Origin: Dehalococcoidia bacterium
GTDB lineage: Bacteria; Chloroflexota; Dehalococcoidia; Lucifugimonadales; Australimonadaceae
Assembly: GCA_022449765.1 (NCBI GenBank)
Contig: JAKUPZ010000012.1
Span: forward strand, 1-54,148
Reading direction: 5' to 3'
DNA length: 54,148 nt
The first letter of the stretch is position 1, and every line of letters begins with the position of its first letter. The notes below the pieces were generated by a model. It was not told where the DNA came from, ran no database searches, and saw nothing but the letters and a program-made list of their open reading frames with translations. The translations under genes were made by a program, and so were the position numbers. Below are positions 1-8,652 of the stretch, in pieces.

Positions 1-213
1 GGGTTTGAAATCGTATATCTACCGCGTAATGAAGGGCCAGGGCCGTATAACTCTGGAGCTATAGCTGAGGCCGCCAATGTACCAAGTGCATCGGCTGTGG
101 CCAATGCCATTCAAGATGCTATCAAGCTTCCGGTCTGCCAATTACCTGTCACGGCAGAGCGTATTTACAGTATGACTCATCAAAATAACGTTGAGGAGGA
201 AGGAAATGAGTGA
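1..213 (+). CDS. Molybdenum hydroxylase large subunit (xanthine dehydrogenase family), C-terminal end only
   Basis: This is the last 70 codons of a protein that starts before the window. Frame 1 is open from base 1 to a TGA at 211-213. The segment G-A-I-A-E followed by A-A-N-V-P-S-A-S-A-V-A-N-A-I matches the C-terminus of the Mo-cofactor subunit of xanthine dehydrogenase and aldehyde or CO dehydrogenase-like enzymes. In that family the Glu of the G-x-G-E-type loop is the catalytic base, and the following helix is rich in A-N-A-I. The enzyme would hydroxylate an aromatic heterocycle or aldehyde in the cytoplasm. Its stop overlaps the start of the following SDR by 8 nt (206-213), so the two are translationally coupled. 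The substrate cannot be read from this fragment. Confidence 0.75.
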   Translation, partial: GFEIVYLPRNEGPGPYNSGAIAEAANVPSASAVANAIQDAIKLPVCQLPVTAERIYSMTHQNNVEEEGNE

Positions 214-1048
214 AGATCTGAATGGGAAAGTAGCCATAATAACTGGTGCAGGGTCGCCGATTGGTATGGGACGAGAAATGTCTTTCGCACTAGCTGGAGC
301 AGGAGCAAAAGTAGCAATGATGGACATCGATTCTGCTTCTTTGGACTCTGCTGTTAATGATGTCCGTGAGATGTGCGGCGATGATAGTGCATTCTCAATT
401 GTGGGCGATGTAACTAATTATGCTGATGCTGAGAGAATAATTAAGGCTACTATTGAACGGTTTGGCGGCCTTCATATTTTGGTTAACAACGCAGGTACTA
501 ACCAACGAAACATGGGGTTCAGCAATACAATCCTCGAGCCTTGGTGGGGGATCGATCCAGAAGCATGGGCCCGGGTGGTTAGTGTTAATTTCAACGGCCC
601 GTTTTTCATGGCACACGCTGCTATTTCGCATTTACTTGAGCAAAAATGGGGGCGAATCATTGGTGTTACAACAAGCTTGGATACTATGCTTCGCATAAAT
701 ATGGCTCCTTACGGACCTTCAAAGGCTGGGCATGAGGCTTTGGTTTCTACAATGGCAAAAGAACTTGAGGGCACTGGAGTAACAGCAAATGTGCTAGTTC
801 CAGGAGGGCCTGTAAATACTAATTTATTACCCCCAGACACGGATTTCGATAGGAATAAATTAATACAGCCCGATGTTATGAAAGCTCCTGTGGTGTGGCT
901 TGCCTCAGATGCTTCAAATGAAATCAATGGACAACGTTTTATTGCATACGACTGGGACGAATCACTTCCACTTCAAGAGCGGATAGCGAAGGCAGCTGCT
1001 CCTGCTGCATGGCCCCAGCTTGGTGGGCAGGCTGTGTACCCTGCCTAA
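206..1048 (+). CDS. Short-chain dehydrogenase/reductase (classical SDR)
   Basis: This is a 280-residue NAD(P)-dependent oxidoreductase. It has the Rossmann nucleotide-binding motif T-G-A-G-S-P-I-G-M-G near residue 14, the N-N-A-G motif near residue 100, and the catalytic pair Y-x-x-x-K in P-Y-G-P-S-K. The ATG at 206 is preceded by GAGGAGGAAGG (193-203). An in-frame TTG at 191 lies upstream of that ribosome site and is unlikely. The spacing after the first Gly of the cofactor loop is slightly unusual (A-G-S-P-I-G instead of A-x-x-G-I-G). It follows a molybdenum hydroxylase subunit with an 8-nt overlap, so both probably act on one substrate. It overlaps the convergent ABC ATPase gene by 4 nt. 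The substrate is unknown. Confidence 0.9.
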   Translation: MSEDLNGKVAIITGAGSPIGMGREMSFALAGAGAKVAMMDIDSASLDSAVNDVREMCGDDSAFSIVGDVTNYADAERIIKATIERFGGLHILVNNAGTNQRNMGFSNTILEPWWGIDPEAWARVVSVNFNGPFFMAHAAISHLLEQKWGRIIGVTTSLDTMLRINMAPYGPSKAGHEALVSTMAKELEGTGVTANVLVPGGPVNTNLLPPDTDFDRNKLIQPDVMKAPVVWLASDASNEINGQRFIAYDWDESLPLQERIAKAAAPAAWPQLGGQAVYPA

Positions 1049-2220
1049 CTAGCGCCTGCTGGTGGTTGAGTTGCAGCTACTGAGGCTTCACTTGGCACAA
1101 ATTCCTCTTCTACGAACTTCGCTTCGTACGGCAGGAGCTTGCAATCTGATGGCTCCGCAACGAGCCAGACATCGTCGCCTCGTTGCAGCCCTTGATTAGG
1201 GTGCACGAATGCGCGTATCAGCTCGCCTGCTGACTCTACGCGGCAGTCTATAGAGTCTCCAAGGAAAACCATAGTTTCTATTTTCCCTTGGATTGCATTA
1301 TCTTTCGCATTTTTTGTAGCCTTCACGATGATATTTGCAGGGCGAATAGCAAGCGAAACTTTGTCATTAACATTAAGCGAATCAACCGCAGTGCAGAGGA
1401 TCTCACCTTGTGGTGTGTTCACTTTTGCAACACCTCTGCTGCTACTTACTAAAGTGCCTTCGAGTAAATTTGTTGTACCGATAAACTCTGCTGTAAATCT
1501 TGAAACGGGAGTAGAGTATATTTCTTTAGGGCTACCAAGCTGAACGATTTCGCCATCACGCATCACAGCAATTTGATCTGAAAGAGTTAATGCTTCAAGC
1601 TGATCATGTGTGACAAAGATAGTCGTAATATTCAATCGTTCCGTCAAGGTTTTTAATTCAACTCGCATCTCATCACGAAGTTTTGCATCTAAATTGGATA
1701 AAGGCTCATCTAGTAACAGAGCCTTAGGCTGTCGAACAAGAGCGCGTGCTAAGGCGAGGCGTTGCTGCTGGCCTCCTGATAATTGAGGTGCAGGGCGATT
1801 CTCTAGTCCATCGAGGCGCACTAAACTGAGTGCCTCTAGGACACGCTCTCTCACTTGGGATTTAGGTAGTTTCCCTTTACCTCTCGATATAGGAAAGGCG
1901 ACATTATCGAATACATTCATATGAGGCCAAATTGCGTATGACTGAAACACCATTCCTATTGGACGCTGATGAGCAGGCACATAACCGTTACCGTCGGACG
2001 AAACGACAATCATGTCGTCTATGGCAATTTCGCCTCCATCGGCTTTTTCAAGACCTGCAATACAACGCAATGTTGTTGATTTTCCGCAGCCAGAAGGTCC
2101 TAATAAAGTGAAAAATTCGCCTTCCTCTACGTTAAATGAAACTTCTCTCACCGCATTTACAGCTCCTTCATCAGTGCTATAACGCTTGACTAAATTTGAT
2201 ACACGTACTGCAGTTGCCAT
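1045..2220 (-). CDS. ABC transporter ATP-binding protein (PotA/FbpC type)
   Basis: A 391-residue ATPase energises the importer encoded just upstream on the same strand. Walker A is G-P-S-G-C-G-K-S-T at residues 41-49. The signature is L-S-G-G-Q-Q-Q-R and Walker B is L-L-L-D-E-P. The D-loop S-N-L-D-A and the switch histidine in F-V-T-H-D follow. The C-terminal 130 residues match a TOBE-type regulatory domain, as in the iron, polyamine and sulfate/molybdate ATPases. The ATG at 2220 follows a GGGGGA site and lies 9 nt after the permease stop. It is the only ATPase of this class in the window, so it might also serve the orphan ferric-type permease at 47389-48948 (inference). Confidence 0.92.
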   Translation of the reverse strand: MATAVRVSNLVKRYSTDEGAVNAVREVSFNVEEGEFFTLLGPSGCGKSTTLRCIAGLEKADGGEIAIDDMIVVSSDGNGYVPAHQRPIGMVFQSYAIWPHMNVFDNVAFPISRGKGKLPKSQVRERVLEALSLVRLDGLENRPAPQLSGGQQQRLALARALVRQPKALLLDEPLSNLDAKLRDEMRVELKTLTERLNITTIFVTHDQLEALTLSDQIAVMRDGEIVQLGSPKEIYSTPVSRFTAEFIGTTNLLEGTLVSSSRGVAKVNTPQGEILCTAVDSLNVNDKVSLAIRPANIIVKATKNAKDNAIQGKIETMVFLGDSIDCRVESAGELIRAFVHPNQGLQRGDDVWLVAEPSDCKLLPYEAKFVEEEFVPSEASVAATQPPAGAS

Positions 2221-2229
2221 AGATTCCCC

Positions 2230-3978
2230 CTACCCTTGCTCTTTCGTTAGCCGTAAAGTAAGCAGCCTTGCTGTAACAACAATTGTGCTCATTATCATCA
2301 TAAGAATAATACCTAGTGCTGCAGCCTCATCAGAGCGGCCATTTTCCCAGGCTGCCCACGAAATTACTGACAATATTTGACTATCTCTGGTGCTAATCAG
2401 TAATGCCATTGATAGTTCTCTGCCACTATGTATTGCTACCCAAAGCCATCCGGCTACAAGTGAAGGCACAAGTAGTCGCAAAGTTATTTGCCGAAACACC
2501 GTAAACCAACCAACCCCGCTCACTGCACCAGCCTCTTCTAGCTCCTTATGAAGTTGAAACATAGCTCCATTTGTAGTTCGTGTTCCATATGCGAGGAATC
2601 GTGATACGTGAACGAGCATTATCAGCCAAATTGTTCCATAAAGCGGGATCCAGTCTATCCAAAGTGCCATGAGCAAAAAGGCTAGCCCAAAGACAATACT
2701 AGGAGCGGTAAATGGAACGAATGCAAGTGCATCTAATATTCCGCGCCCTCTGACACTAGAGCGCACAACAACCCAAGAAACCATTGCAGACAACAGTACT
2801 GTGGCTATTGGAACTACAGCAATTAATAGCAAAGAGTTCTTGAGACCTATCCAAAACGCACTTTGCTTGAATAAACCACGGTATGCATCAAGGCTCGCGC
2901 CTTCAAATGCTGCTATTGAAGGGGGGCGGAAATACGGCTGCGTGCTTGCGTACAAAAGTATTACTGTTGGCAGCAAAACCATTAATAAGAAGTAAGCAAT
3001 AATTGCAGTACCAGCCCATTTTCTCCAAGGACCAAGATCTATTCTTCGCGGCCTATAGCCCTTGCCTGTGATCGTAGCGAATCGCTGTTGGACTCGTGTC
3101 ACACGATGGTAATAATAGATACCAACGACTCCTATCAAAGCTGCAACAGTACCTAGGCTCGTTGCTAAACCATAATCACGGGGTACTTGGCTTGTAGCCA
3201 GATATATTCTTGTTGCAAAGACGTGAATACCTCCAGGCATTCCTAGAATTGCCGGAATCTCGAATATCCCAATCGTTGCAGTTCCAATAAATATAGTCAC
3301 TCCTAGTAATCCTGGAAGCATAACGGGCAGTGTCACTCTGCGCAGTGTGGTCAATGTATTTGCTCCCGAAGTAGCTGCCGCTTCTTCAAGAGATGGATCC
3401 ATGCTTCTAAAAAGCCCAACTACCATCAAGAAAATAGTAGGGGTTAAACGTAAGCCTTCGACAAATACTAGCGTTATGAGTGAGTAAGGTGTGAATATTC
3501 CTTTGTCCCAGTCAAGCCATTGCGTGAATGGAATGTTGAATACGCCAGTTCTTGGATTGAGGAGAAAAACCCACGTCATTGCGAATAAAATTGGAGGCAT
3601 GCCTGCAGTAATGATCGCCACAACGAAGGCAAAGTTCCTCATCGGCGCATTAGTACGTTCTACTACCCATGCCAAGCTGACGCCAAGGATTAGTCCAAAT
3701 ATTACAGAACCAATGCCAAATACTGCAGTGTTAAGCAGAAGGCTATATGTAGATTCATCGAGGAATGCTTTTCTGTAATGCTCTAAGGTAAAAGAGCCAG
3801 GCTCCATATCAGCGGGGCCTACGCTCCAAAGGCTGTAGAACAAAAGAATTGCTAAGGGCGCAATTACCAGAAAGGCTAGAATTAAACCAAGTCCCCCAAA
3901 CAGTATTAAGTATTGGGGTTCAAGACTACGAATCTTTTCTGGAATTAATTTCCTTGCAACAGCGACAACAGCAGCCAA
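2230..3978 (-). CDS. ABC transporter permease, fused two-domain (FbpB/SfuB type)
   Basis: An inner-membrane permease of 582 residues contains two consecutive six-helix binding-protein-dependent transport domains, each with its EAA-type loop (E-E-A-A-A-T-S-G-A-N in the first half, E-E-A-G-A-V-S-G-V-G in the second). This duplicated layout is typical of ferric-iron, thiamine and related anion importers. I chose the TTG at 3978 because GGGAGG lies 5 nt before it. A TTG at 3999 is in frame but sits upstream of that site. Protein order (binding protein, permease, ATPase) and strand make this a complete three-gene importer. A strong hairpin separates it from the binding-protein gene. The substrate is not determined by the permease sequence. 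Confidence 0.9.
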   Translation of the reverse strand: MAAVVAVARKLIPEKIRSLEPQYLILFGGLGLILAFLVIAPLAILLFYSLWSVGPADMEPGSFTLEHYRKAFLDESTYSLLLNTAVFGIGSVIFGLILGVSLAWVVERTNAPMRNFAFVVAIITAGMPPILFAMTWVFLLNPRTGVFNIPFTQWLDWDKGIFTPYSLITLVFVEGLRLTPTIFLMVVGLFRSMDPSLEEAAATSGANTLTTLRRVTLPVMLPGLLGVTIFIGTATIGIFEIPAILGMPGGIHVFATRIYLATSQVPRDYGLATSLGTVAALIGVVGIYYYHRVTRVQQRFATITGKGYRPRRIDLGPWRKWAGTAIIAYFLLMVLLPTVILLYASTQPYFRPPSIAAFEGASLDAYRGLFKQSAFWIGLKNSLLLIAVVPIATVLLSAMVSWVVVRSSVRGRGILDALAFVPFTAPSIVFGLAFLLMALWIDWIPLYGTIWLIMLVHVSRFLAYGTRTTNGAMFQLHKELEEAGAVSGVGWFTVFRQITLRLLVPSLVAGWLWVAIHSGRELSMALLISTRDSQILSVISWAAWENGRSDEAAALGIILMMIMSTIVVTARLLTLRLTKEQG

Positions 3979-4005
3979 TCGTGCCTCCCGGAGTATCAAG
4001 ATATT

Positions 4006-4037
4006 ATGAGGGGCTCTTTCAACGAAGAGCCCCTCAT
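4006..4037 (-). promoter_or_regulatory. Intra-operon hairpin between binding-protein and permease genes
   Basis: A perfect 13-bp inverted repeat (4006-4018 with 4025-4037) has a 6-nt loop. On the minus strand it lies between the stop of the binding-protein gene (4052) and the start of the permease (3978). No uridine run follows, so it more likely protects the 3' end of the binding-protein mRNA or partly attenuates transcription than terminates it fully. Similar hairpins sit at the equivalent junctions at 19129 and 47368. Confidence 0.65.
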
Positions 4038-4051
4038 ATGCCTATGCCATA

Positions 4052-5161
4052 TTAGCTAGTAGGTATACCAAGTACTTCTCGGTATGTCTTCTGGAGACGC
4101 TTAAAGTTATCAGCCATTTCTATGCCTGTGTAACCAATCTTAAGGTCCATCTTGGACATGCGTACACCCATCAAGTCACCTGAAGCTGGGTCCATGCTTG
4201 TACCTGGCTGGACTTTGACTCGAACTGGAATTCCTTGGTTAACATTATTCAGCCAGCGAAGGAACAGTTTTCCGCCTGGAGGGTTGGGTCCCTTGGCGAC
4301 AGCACCTATCAACCATTGCTCAATCGCGTTAGGTGTAACAGGAGCCATGTCTACAGGCGCTCCTTTTTGTATGGCGTTACCTATTGATGCGATATTTACA
4401 TCTGGGCTGATTGGGAATTCTCCGCTTGAAACAGCGTTACCCACTGTAGTGTTTCCGTGCATGATTGCCGGTTTCTGGGCCTTTAATTTGCCTAAATACT
4501 CTACAATTTCTGCTTCGGTCCAAAGGTTAGGGAATTTGCCGTTGTACTCAGGAAGATCGGTCAAGTAGATAAATCCTTTCAACCGGTCCTCTAGAACCAT
4601 TTGGCCTTTCCACTTTGGATCAAGCAAGTCCTCATAAGTTTGAGGAACTTCGTCCGCATTTATGACGTCAGTGTTGTACATAACACCGTGAGCCAGCGGA
4701 AGATATAGTGTTGCAGCTCCATCACCGTATCGAGCTAGTTTATCAACACCAATGTCGTCAAAAATATCTGTGCTGTCCGCAAAAATATTCTGATCTAATA
4801 GTCGACTGTCTCGACCGGGGTCGGCAACATCAGCAGTAATCTTACCTGCCTTGTTCTCTAGCAAGAGCCCTTCTGTTACCTCACTTGTGCTTTTAGTCGT
4901 AAGTTCGACTTTCAAGCCTGGGTACTGAGCCTCAAAAGCTTCAACTATTGGCTCTCCTTGCGCTGCTCGCGTAGGAAATACCCATGCAATTTTTCCGCTA
5001 TTAGTAGCGAGAGCATCCTTGTAAAGCTGCTCTTCCAATGATAATTGCGGAGCAGCTGTTGCCGTAGCCACTGGCTTTGGCGTTGGCGTTGGGTCAGAAC
5101 CGCATGCTGCCAAAATTGGTAGCGCAACGGCAATTAGGAACAATAAACCAATCTTTCTCAC
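4052..5161 (-). CDS. ABC transporter substrate-binding lipoprotein (extracellular solute-binding family 1)
   Basis: A 369-residue lipoprotein is anchored on the outer face of the membrane and delivers substrate to the permease. The signal peptide (V-R-K-I-G-L-L-F) ends in the lipobox L-A-A-C, followed by a Pro/Thr linker (P-T-P-T-P-K-P). The mature part resembles PotD/AfuA-type binding proteins of the two-lobe fold. The GTG at 5161 is chosen because GGGAGG lies just before it and a good promoter (-10 at 5222-5227) would lie inside or against a longer frame from 5221. Unlike the two ferric-type proteins at 44701 and 46166, it lacks the paired Tyr-Tyr iron-ligand motif, so iron is not its obvious ligand. 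A polyamine, thiamine-like compound or organic anion is equally possible. Confidence 0.88.
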   Translation of the reverse strand: MRKIGLLFLIAVALPILAACGSDPTPTPKPVATATAAPQLSLEEQLYKDALATNSGKIAWVFPTRAAQGEPIVEAFEAQYPGLKVELTTKSTSEVTEGLLLENKAGKITADVADPGRDSRLLDQNIFADSTDIFDDIGVDKLARYGDGAATLYLPLAHGVMYNTDVINADEVPQTYEDLLDPKWKGQMVLEDRLKGFIYLTDLPEYNGKFPNLWTEAEIVEYLGKLKAQKPAIMHGNTTVGNAVSSGEFPISPDVNIASIGNAIQKGAPVDMAPVTPNAIEQWLIGAVAKGPNPPGGKLFLRWLNNVNQGIPVRVKVQPGTSMDPASGDLMGVRMSKMDLKIGYTGIEMADNFKRLQKTYREVLGIPTS

Positions 5162-5221
5162 GACCAGCCTCCCTGGGGCGAGCCATTTATATGTATACAA
5201 AGGCTCCTGAAAGTGGCGCAA

Positions 5222-5250
5222 AAGTAACCTTAACTAGCAGATACGTCAAG
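5222..5250 (-). promoter_or_regulatory. Predicted sigma-70-type promoter of the ABC importer operon
   Basis: On the minus strand TTGACG (5245-5250) and TACTTT (5222-5227) are separated by 17 nt. Transcription would begin near 5215, giving a leader of about 54 nt before the GTG at 5161. It faces away from the amidohydrolase gene at 5332, so this gap is a divergent promoter region. Confidence 0.5.
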
Positions 5251-5331
5251 CCTTTAGAAGTAAAGTCCTCTTAAATATGCGAAAAACAGTTCAAAATCAT
5301 TTAAGATGAACGAAATATGATGGAGGCTGCT

Positions 5332-6411
5332 ATGGGGATCATCGATGCGGATGCACATGTAATAGAAATTGATCAGACCTGGGATTATATGGACCCCTCC
5401 GAGCGTCAATACAAACCCGGCACTGCCTTCCAAACTTTAGATTCGGGTGAAGTGCTGAAATTCTGGGTTGTTGGAGGTCGAGCAATACGAACTCCATGGC
5501 CAGGAGGCGGAACTGAAGGTGAAAAGGCATTTGGAGTATTTGTCGGTAACGTTCCTCTTACTATCGAATCTAAATACATGTTAGATGTACAGGCAAGAGT
5601 TAAACATATGGATGAAATGGGAACTGATATACAAGTTCTTTACCCATCTATGTGGACCGGGCCGATAACAAAAAACCCAGCAGAAGAAGTTGCAATATGT
5701 CGAAGCTATAACAGATGGATGGCTGATATTTATGCAGAAGGCAAAGGGCGCTTTCGCTGGACAGCTGTTGTACCAGTATTGAATATAGAGGAGGCAATTA
5801 AGCAACTAAAATATTCAAAGGAAAATGGTGCCGTTGCTGTAAATCTCAGAGGCGTTGAGATAGGGAATAGGCTTATTAATGATCCATATTTTTTCCCTTT
5901 GTATGAAGCGGCAGGGGACTTGGATATGCCGATTTGCCCTCATTCGGGCACCGGTAGTTTTGAGCTTGACAGCATATTCGGGGGAAGCACATTAACTGCT
6001 TATGAACGAAATAAATTTAGTGGTCTTTCAGCTTTTCATACTTTGATGATGACTTCTTTGCCCTCAAAATTCCCAAAAACAAAATGGGGGATTATTGAGT
6101 TTAGTGCCGACTGGATCCCGTACTTACTTAATGATTTGGAACGAAGGATTGTTAGGCGAGGTGATAAAATGAGCGCTGAGCCTTTAGTTGAAAATAATAT
6201 TTGGGTTACCATTCAACTCAATGATGACTTGCAGCATATTGATAAATATGTTGGGGATAATAGATTGGTTATCGGCACAGATTACGGGCATGCCGACTCA
6301 GCAACTGAGATTTATGCCTTAAAAACTTTCGAAAAAGACGATAGGCTTAACATAGCTAGTAGAGAACGTATATTGTGGGATAACCCTAAAGAACTTTATT
6401 CTATAAATTAA
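5332..6411 (+). CDS. Amidohydrolase-2 family protein (COG2159 type, DxH variant)
   Basis: A 359-residue TIM-barrel hydrolase or decarboxylase-like enzyme of the ACMSD-related superfamily, cytoplasmic. The first strand reads I-I-D-A-D-A-H, so the usual H-x-H metal pair is D-x-H. Other likely metal or catalytic positions are the His of P-I-C-P-H-S-G, the Glu of G-I-I-E-F-S-A-D-W and the Asp of G-T-D-Y-G-H. The start is the third in-frame ATG (5332), because GGAGG lies 5 nt before it. The first two ATGs (5317, 5320) are upstream of that site. It is 20 nt from the next paralogue, with which it forms a two-gene unit. The substrate is unknown. It is closest in layout to the proteins at 6432, 9573 and 28333. 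Confidence 0.88.
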   Translation: MGIIDADAHVIEIDQTWDYMDPSERQYKPGTAFQTLDSGEVLKFWVVGGRAIRTPWPGGGTEGEKAFGVFVGNVPLTIESKYMLDVQARVKHMDEMGTDIQVLYPSMWTGPITKNPAEEVAICRSYNRWMADIYAEGKGRFRWTAVVPVLNIEEAIKQLKYSKENGAVAVNLRGVEIGNRLINDPYFFPLYEAAGDLDMPICPHSGTGSFELDSIFGGSTLTAYERNKFSGLSAFHTLMMTSLPSKFPKTKWGIIEFSADWIPYLLNDLERRIVRRGDKMSAEPLVENNIWVTIQLNDDLQHIDKYVGDNRLVIGTDYGHADSATEIYALKTFEKDDRLNIASRERILWDNPKELYSIN

Positions 6412-6431
6412 ATGAAGGTGACAGGAGTGCT

Positions 6432-7478
6432 ATGCCAGTAATTGACGCTGATACACATGTGGATGAAACTGAAGCTACTTGGGATTATTTGTCGCAGCAA
6501 TCGCCCAAATACGTCCCCGCAACTATGGAGCCACCAGCTGAAGAAAAATCACGGTCTGGTTTGAGTGCTTCACGGAGCCGTTTTTGGCTTGTGGAAGGTC
6601 GGATACAGGTACGTGCTATTCGAGATGATATCCACCATCCTGCACGCCCACGACGCGAGCTTGAAGATCTTGAAGGCAGAATTGCAGATATGGACAAAAT
6701 GGGGGTAGACATCCAAGTTCTATTCCCTACTTTTTTTATCCGCTACGTTGCCCAGAATCCTCTACCTGAAGCTGAACTTGCAAAATCCTATAACAGATGG
6801 ATCGCTGAAAGATGCGCTAAGACAAATGGGAGAATGCGTTGGGCTGCTGTATTACCGTGGCTCGATGCTGATGCGGCTATTAAAGAGCTTGAATGGGCGA
6901 AAGCAAATGGGGCATGCGGCATTTTTAAACGCGGATATGACCTTAATTTGCCTGTGAGTGACTCTCATTTTCACCCAATCTACCAAGCTGCTAATGATCT
7001 TGATCTGCCTTTGTGTATTCACACCGGACATCCAGGAAGTGATTGGGACCGAGGCTTTCCAATAATAGCTTCGTTCCTCTCAGTACTTAGTGCGGGCCTG
7101 CCTGACAAATTCCCTACTCTTCGTTTTGGATTTATCGAAGCAGGCGCTTCATGGATACCGTATGCCATTTCTCAATTAGCGATGAGGGAAAGAAGCGAGC
7201 GTCATCATGAAGAAGTTTTGACGACAGAGCTCTCAAAAGATCTATTCAAAAAGAATCGGCTCTTTGTCACTGTTGACCCTGTTGATGACATAGAGCGATT
7301 GCTGGAGTTTGATACAGCAAGCAATTTGATGATTGGCACTGATTATAGCCACTCTGACGCATCTGCAAATCTTACTGCTCTTGGAGAAGTTAAGCGCTGG
7401 GAAGCGGCAGGGAAAATTGATGCTACTGTTGCTAGTGCGATTCTAGAGACTAATCCACAGAATTTTTATGGGCTGTAA
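6432..7478 (+). CDS. Amidohydrolase-2 family protein (DxH variant)
   Basis: A 348-residue paralogue of the preceding gene, 20 nt downstream and preceded by GGAG before the ATG. It begins M-P-V-I-D-A-D-T-H-V-D-E, again with Asp in place of the first metal His. It also has the His of L-C-I-H-T-G-H, the Glu of F-G-F-I-E-A-G-A-S-W, and G-T-D-Y-S-H near the C-terminus. Members of this superfamily hydrolyse C-N or C-C bonds or decarboxylate cyclic acids. Which of these applies here cannot be seen. The gene ends in a hairpin that overlaps its stop codon and faces the convergent amidohydrolase gene at 7498. Confidence 0.87.
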   Translation: MPVIDADTHVDETEATWDYLSQQSPKYVPATMEPPAEEKSRSGLSASRSRFWLVEGRIQVRAIRDDIHHPARPRRELEDLEGRIADMDKMGVDIQVLFPTFFIRYVAQNPLPEAELAKSYNRWIAERCAKTNGRMRWAAVLPWLDADAAIKELEWAKANGACGIFKRGYDLNLPVSDSHFHPIYQAANDLDLPLCIHTGHPGSDWDRGFPIIASFLSVLSAGLPDKFPTLRFGFIEAGASWIPYAISQLAMRERSERHHEEVLTTELSKDLFKKNRLFVTVDPVDDIERLLEFDTASNLMIGTDYSHSDASANLTALGEVKRWEAAGKIDATVASAILETNPQNFYGL

Positions 7479-7490
7479 ATAATACAGCCC
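7470..7490. terminator. Hairpin between convergent amidohydrolase genes
   Basis: An 8-bp perfect stem (GGGCTGTA at 7470-7477 with TACAGCCC at 7483-7490) has a 5-nt loop and A/T-rich flanks on both sides. It overlaps the stop codon of the plus-strand gene and lies just beyond the stop of the minus-strand gene, as expected for a shared bidirectional terminator. The uridine tract is weak on both strands. Confidence 0.5.
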
Positions 7491-7497
7491 GTAAAAA

Positions 7498-8595
7498 TTA
7501 AGCCTCTGCTATTTCAGCTACTTTGAAGCCATAGAAGCGTTGTGCATTTTTGTGCAGTATTTTTTCTTTTTCGGCAGCAGTCATATCAGTCTCTAGGACT
7601 TCTTCGATTTCATGCCTAACGCTTTCGCGATTCACTTCATGTGGGAAGTCTGATGAATATAAAAATGCTTCTGGTCCAGCAACTTTTACAGCGTAAGGTA
7701 ATGCGAATTCGCCTCCTTCACAGCCGACAAAAACTCTACCTTCCTGAGTCTGGCGAATAGCGTATTCGAAAATCGATTCACCATCGCGGAGGCGTATGTA
7801 TTTCGATTCAGGATCGAATGGAATATGCGTTGCCCAGGATTCAGCTAATCTTTCGAGACACAGCAGAAACCAGGACACCCCTCCTTCTAGGAATCCTATT
7901 TTTACGCCTGGGAACTTGTCGTATATCCCATTCATGAGGATACCGGCAAAGGAAATCATGATTCCGAAAGGATGGCCGAGGCCATGCACAGCGGGGTATA
8001 TGTTCATGTGATCTAAGCCCATCCCACTATGACATCCACCATGGACACCTAATGCACAGCCAAGACGTTCTGCCTCTTCGTAGATAGGCCAGTACTCAGG
8101 AGAGCCTAGATGGGACTTAAGGCCCGTCGATGGTAGCATCGCACCGGGCATTCCAAGCTCTTCAACTGCGTATCGCAACTCTTTAACTGCAGCAGCCGGA
8201 TCCTGCATTGGTATCAAGGCCATGCCTTTGAATCTCGGATCAACGCTCATATATGCGCTGTGGACCCATTCGTTATAAGCCCTGCATACTGCAATAGCCC
8301 AATCAATGGACGCTATTTTTCCGTACGCCAATGCAGAGGTTGGGTACAGTACAGTTGCACTAATACCTGCAGATGACATAAAGCTTTTCCAGCCTTCAGT
8401 CCCGCTTCGCTCGAAAGATCCTGGTGGAAGTTCAAAGAGCGACGCAGAGTGCAAATGATCCAGAGGTGGAAATAATTTTTGCTCCGCAAAGGGCCCACGT
8501 TCTTTGTAGCCTTTTGGCATATATTCACTAATGCCTTCAGCATCCTCAAAAAGATGTCCGTCCGCATCTATAATTGTTTCGAGATCTGTTGCCAT
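7498..8595 (-). CDS. Amidohydrolase-2 family protein (DGH subgroup)
   Basis: A 365-residue TIM-barrel protein, last gene of the long minus-strand block. Its N-terminal metal segment is I-I-D-A-D-G-H-L-F-E. Further conserved points are L-G-V-H-G-G-C-H, the Glu in G-F-L-E-G-G-V-S-W, and S-S-D-F-P-H-E. It belongs to a different subgroup from its neighbours at 6432 and 9573, being closest to the protein at 30446 (V-D-S-D-G-H). The ATG at 8595 follows GAGGGTGAT. It lies 57 nt beyond the EamA transporter gene, so transporter and enzyme may handle one compound. The reaction is unknown. Confidence 0.86.
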   Translation of the reverse strand: MATDLETIIDADGHLFEDAEGISEYMPKGYKERGPFAEQKLFPPLDHLHSASLFELPPGSFERSGTEGWKSFMSSAGISATVLYPTSALAYGKIASIDWAIAVCRAYNEWVHSAYMSVDPRFKGMALIPMQDPAAAVKELRYAVEELGMPGAMLPSTGLKSHLGSPEYWPIYEEAERLGCALGVHGGCHSGMGLDHMNIYPAVHGLGHPFGIMISFAGILMNGIYDKFPGVKIGFLEGGVSWFLLCLERLAESWATHIPFDPESKYIRLRDGESIFEYAIRQTQEGRVFVGCEGGEFALPYAVKVAGPEAFLYSSDFPHEVNRESVRHEIEEVLETDMTAAEKEKILHKNAQRFYGFKVAEIAEA

Positions 8596-8652
8596 ATCAC
8601 CCTCTCTTTCTCTTCTTGAGTATAGGCGAGAAATTCCTGTAATGCTAACTCA

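Noticed and set aside
191-205. TTG start for the first SDR
   Set aside because: The ribosome site GAGGAGGAAGG lies after it and points to ATG 206.
4152-4568. 138-codon plus-strand open frame
   Set aside because: It is antisense to the binding-protein gene and has no ribosome site.
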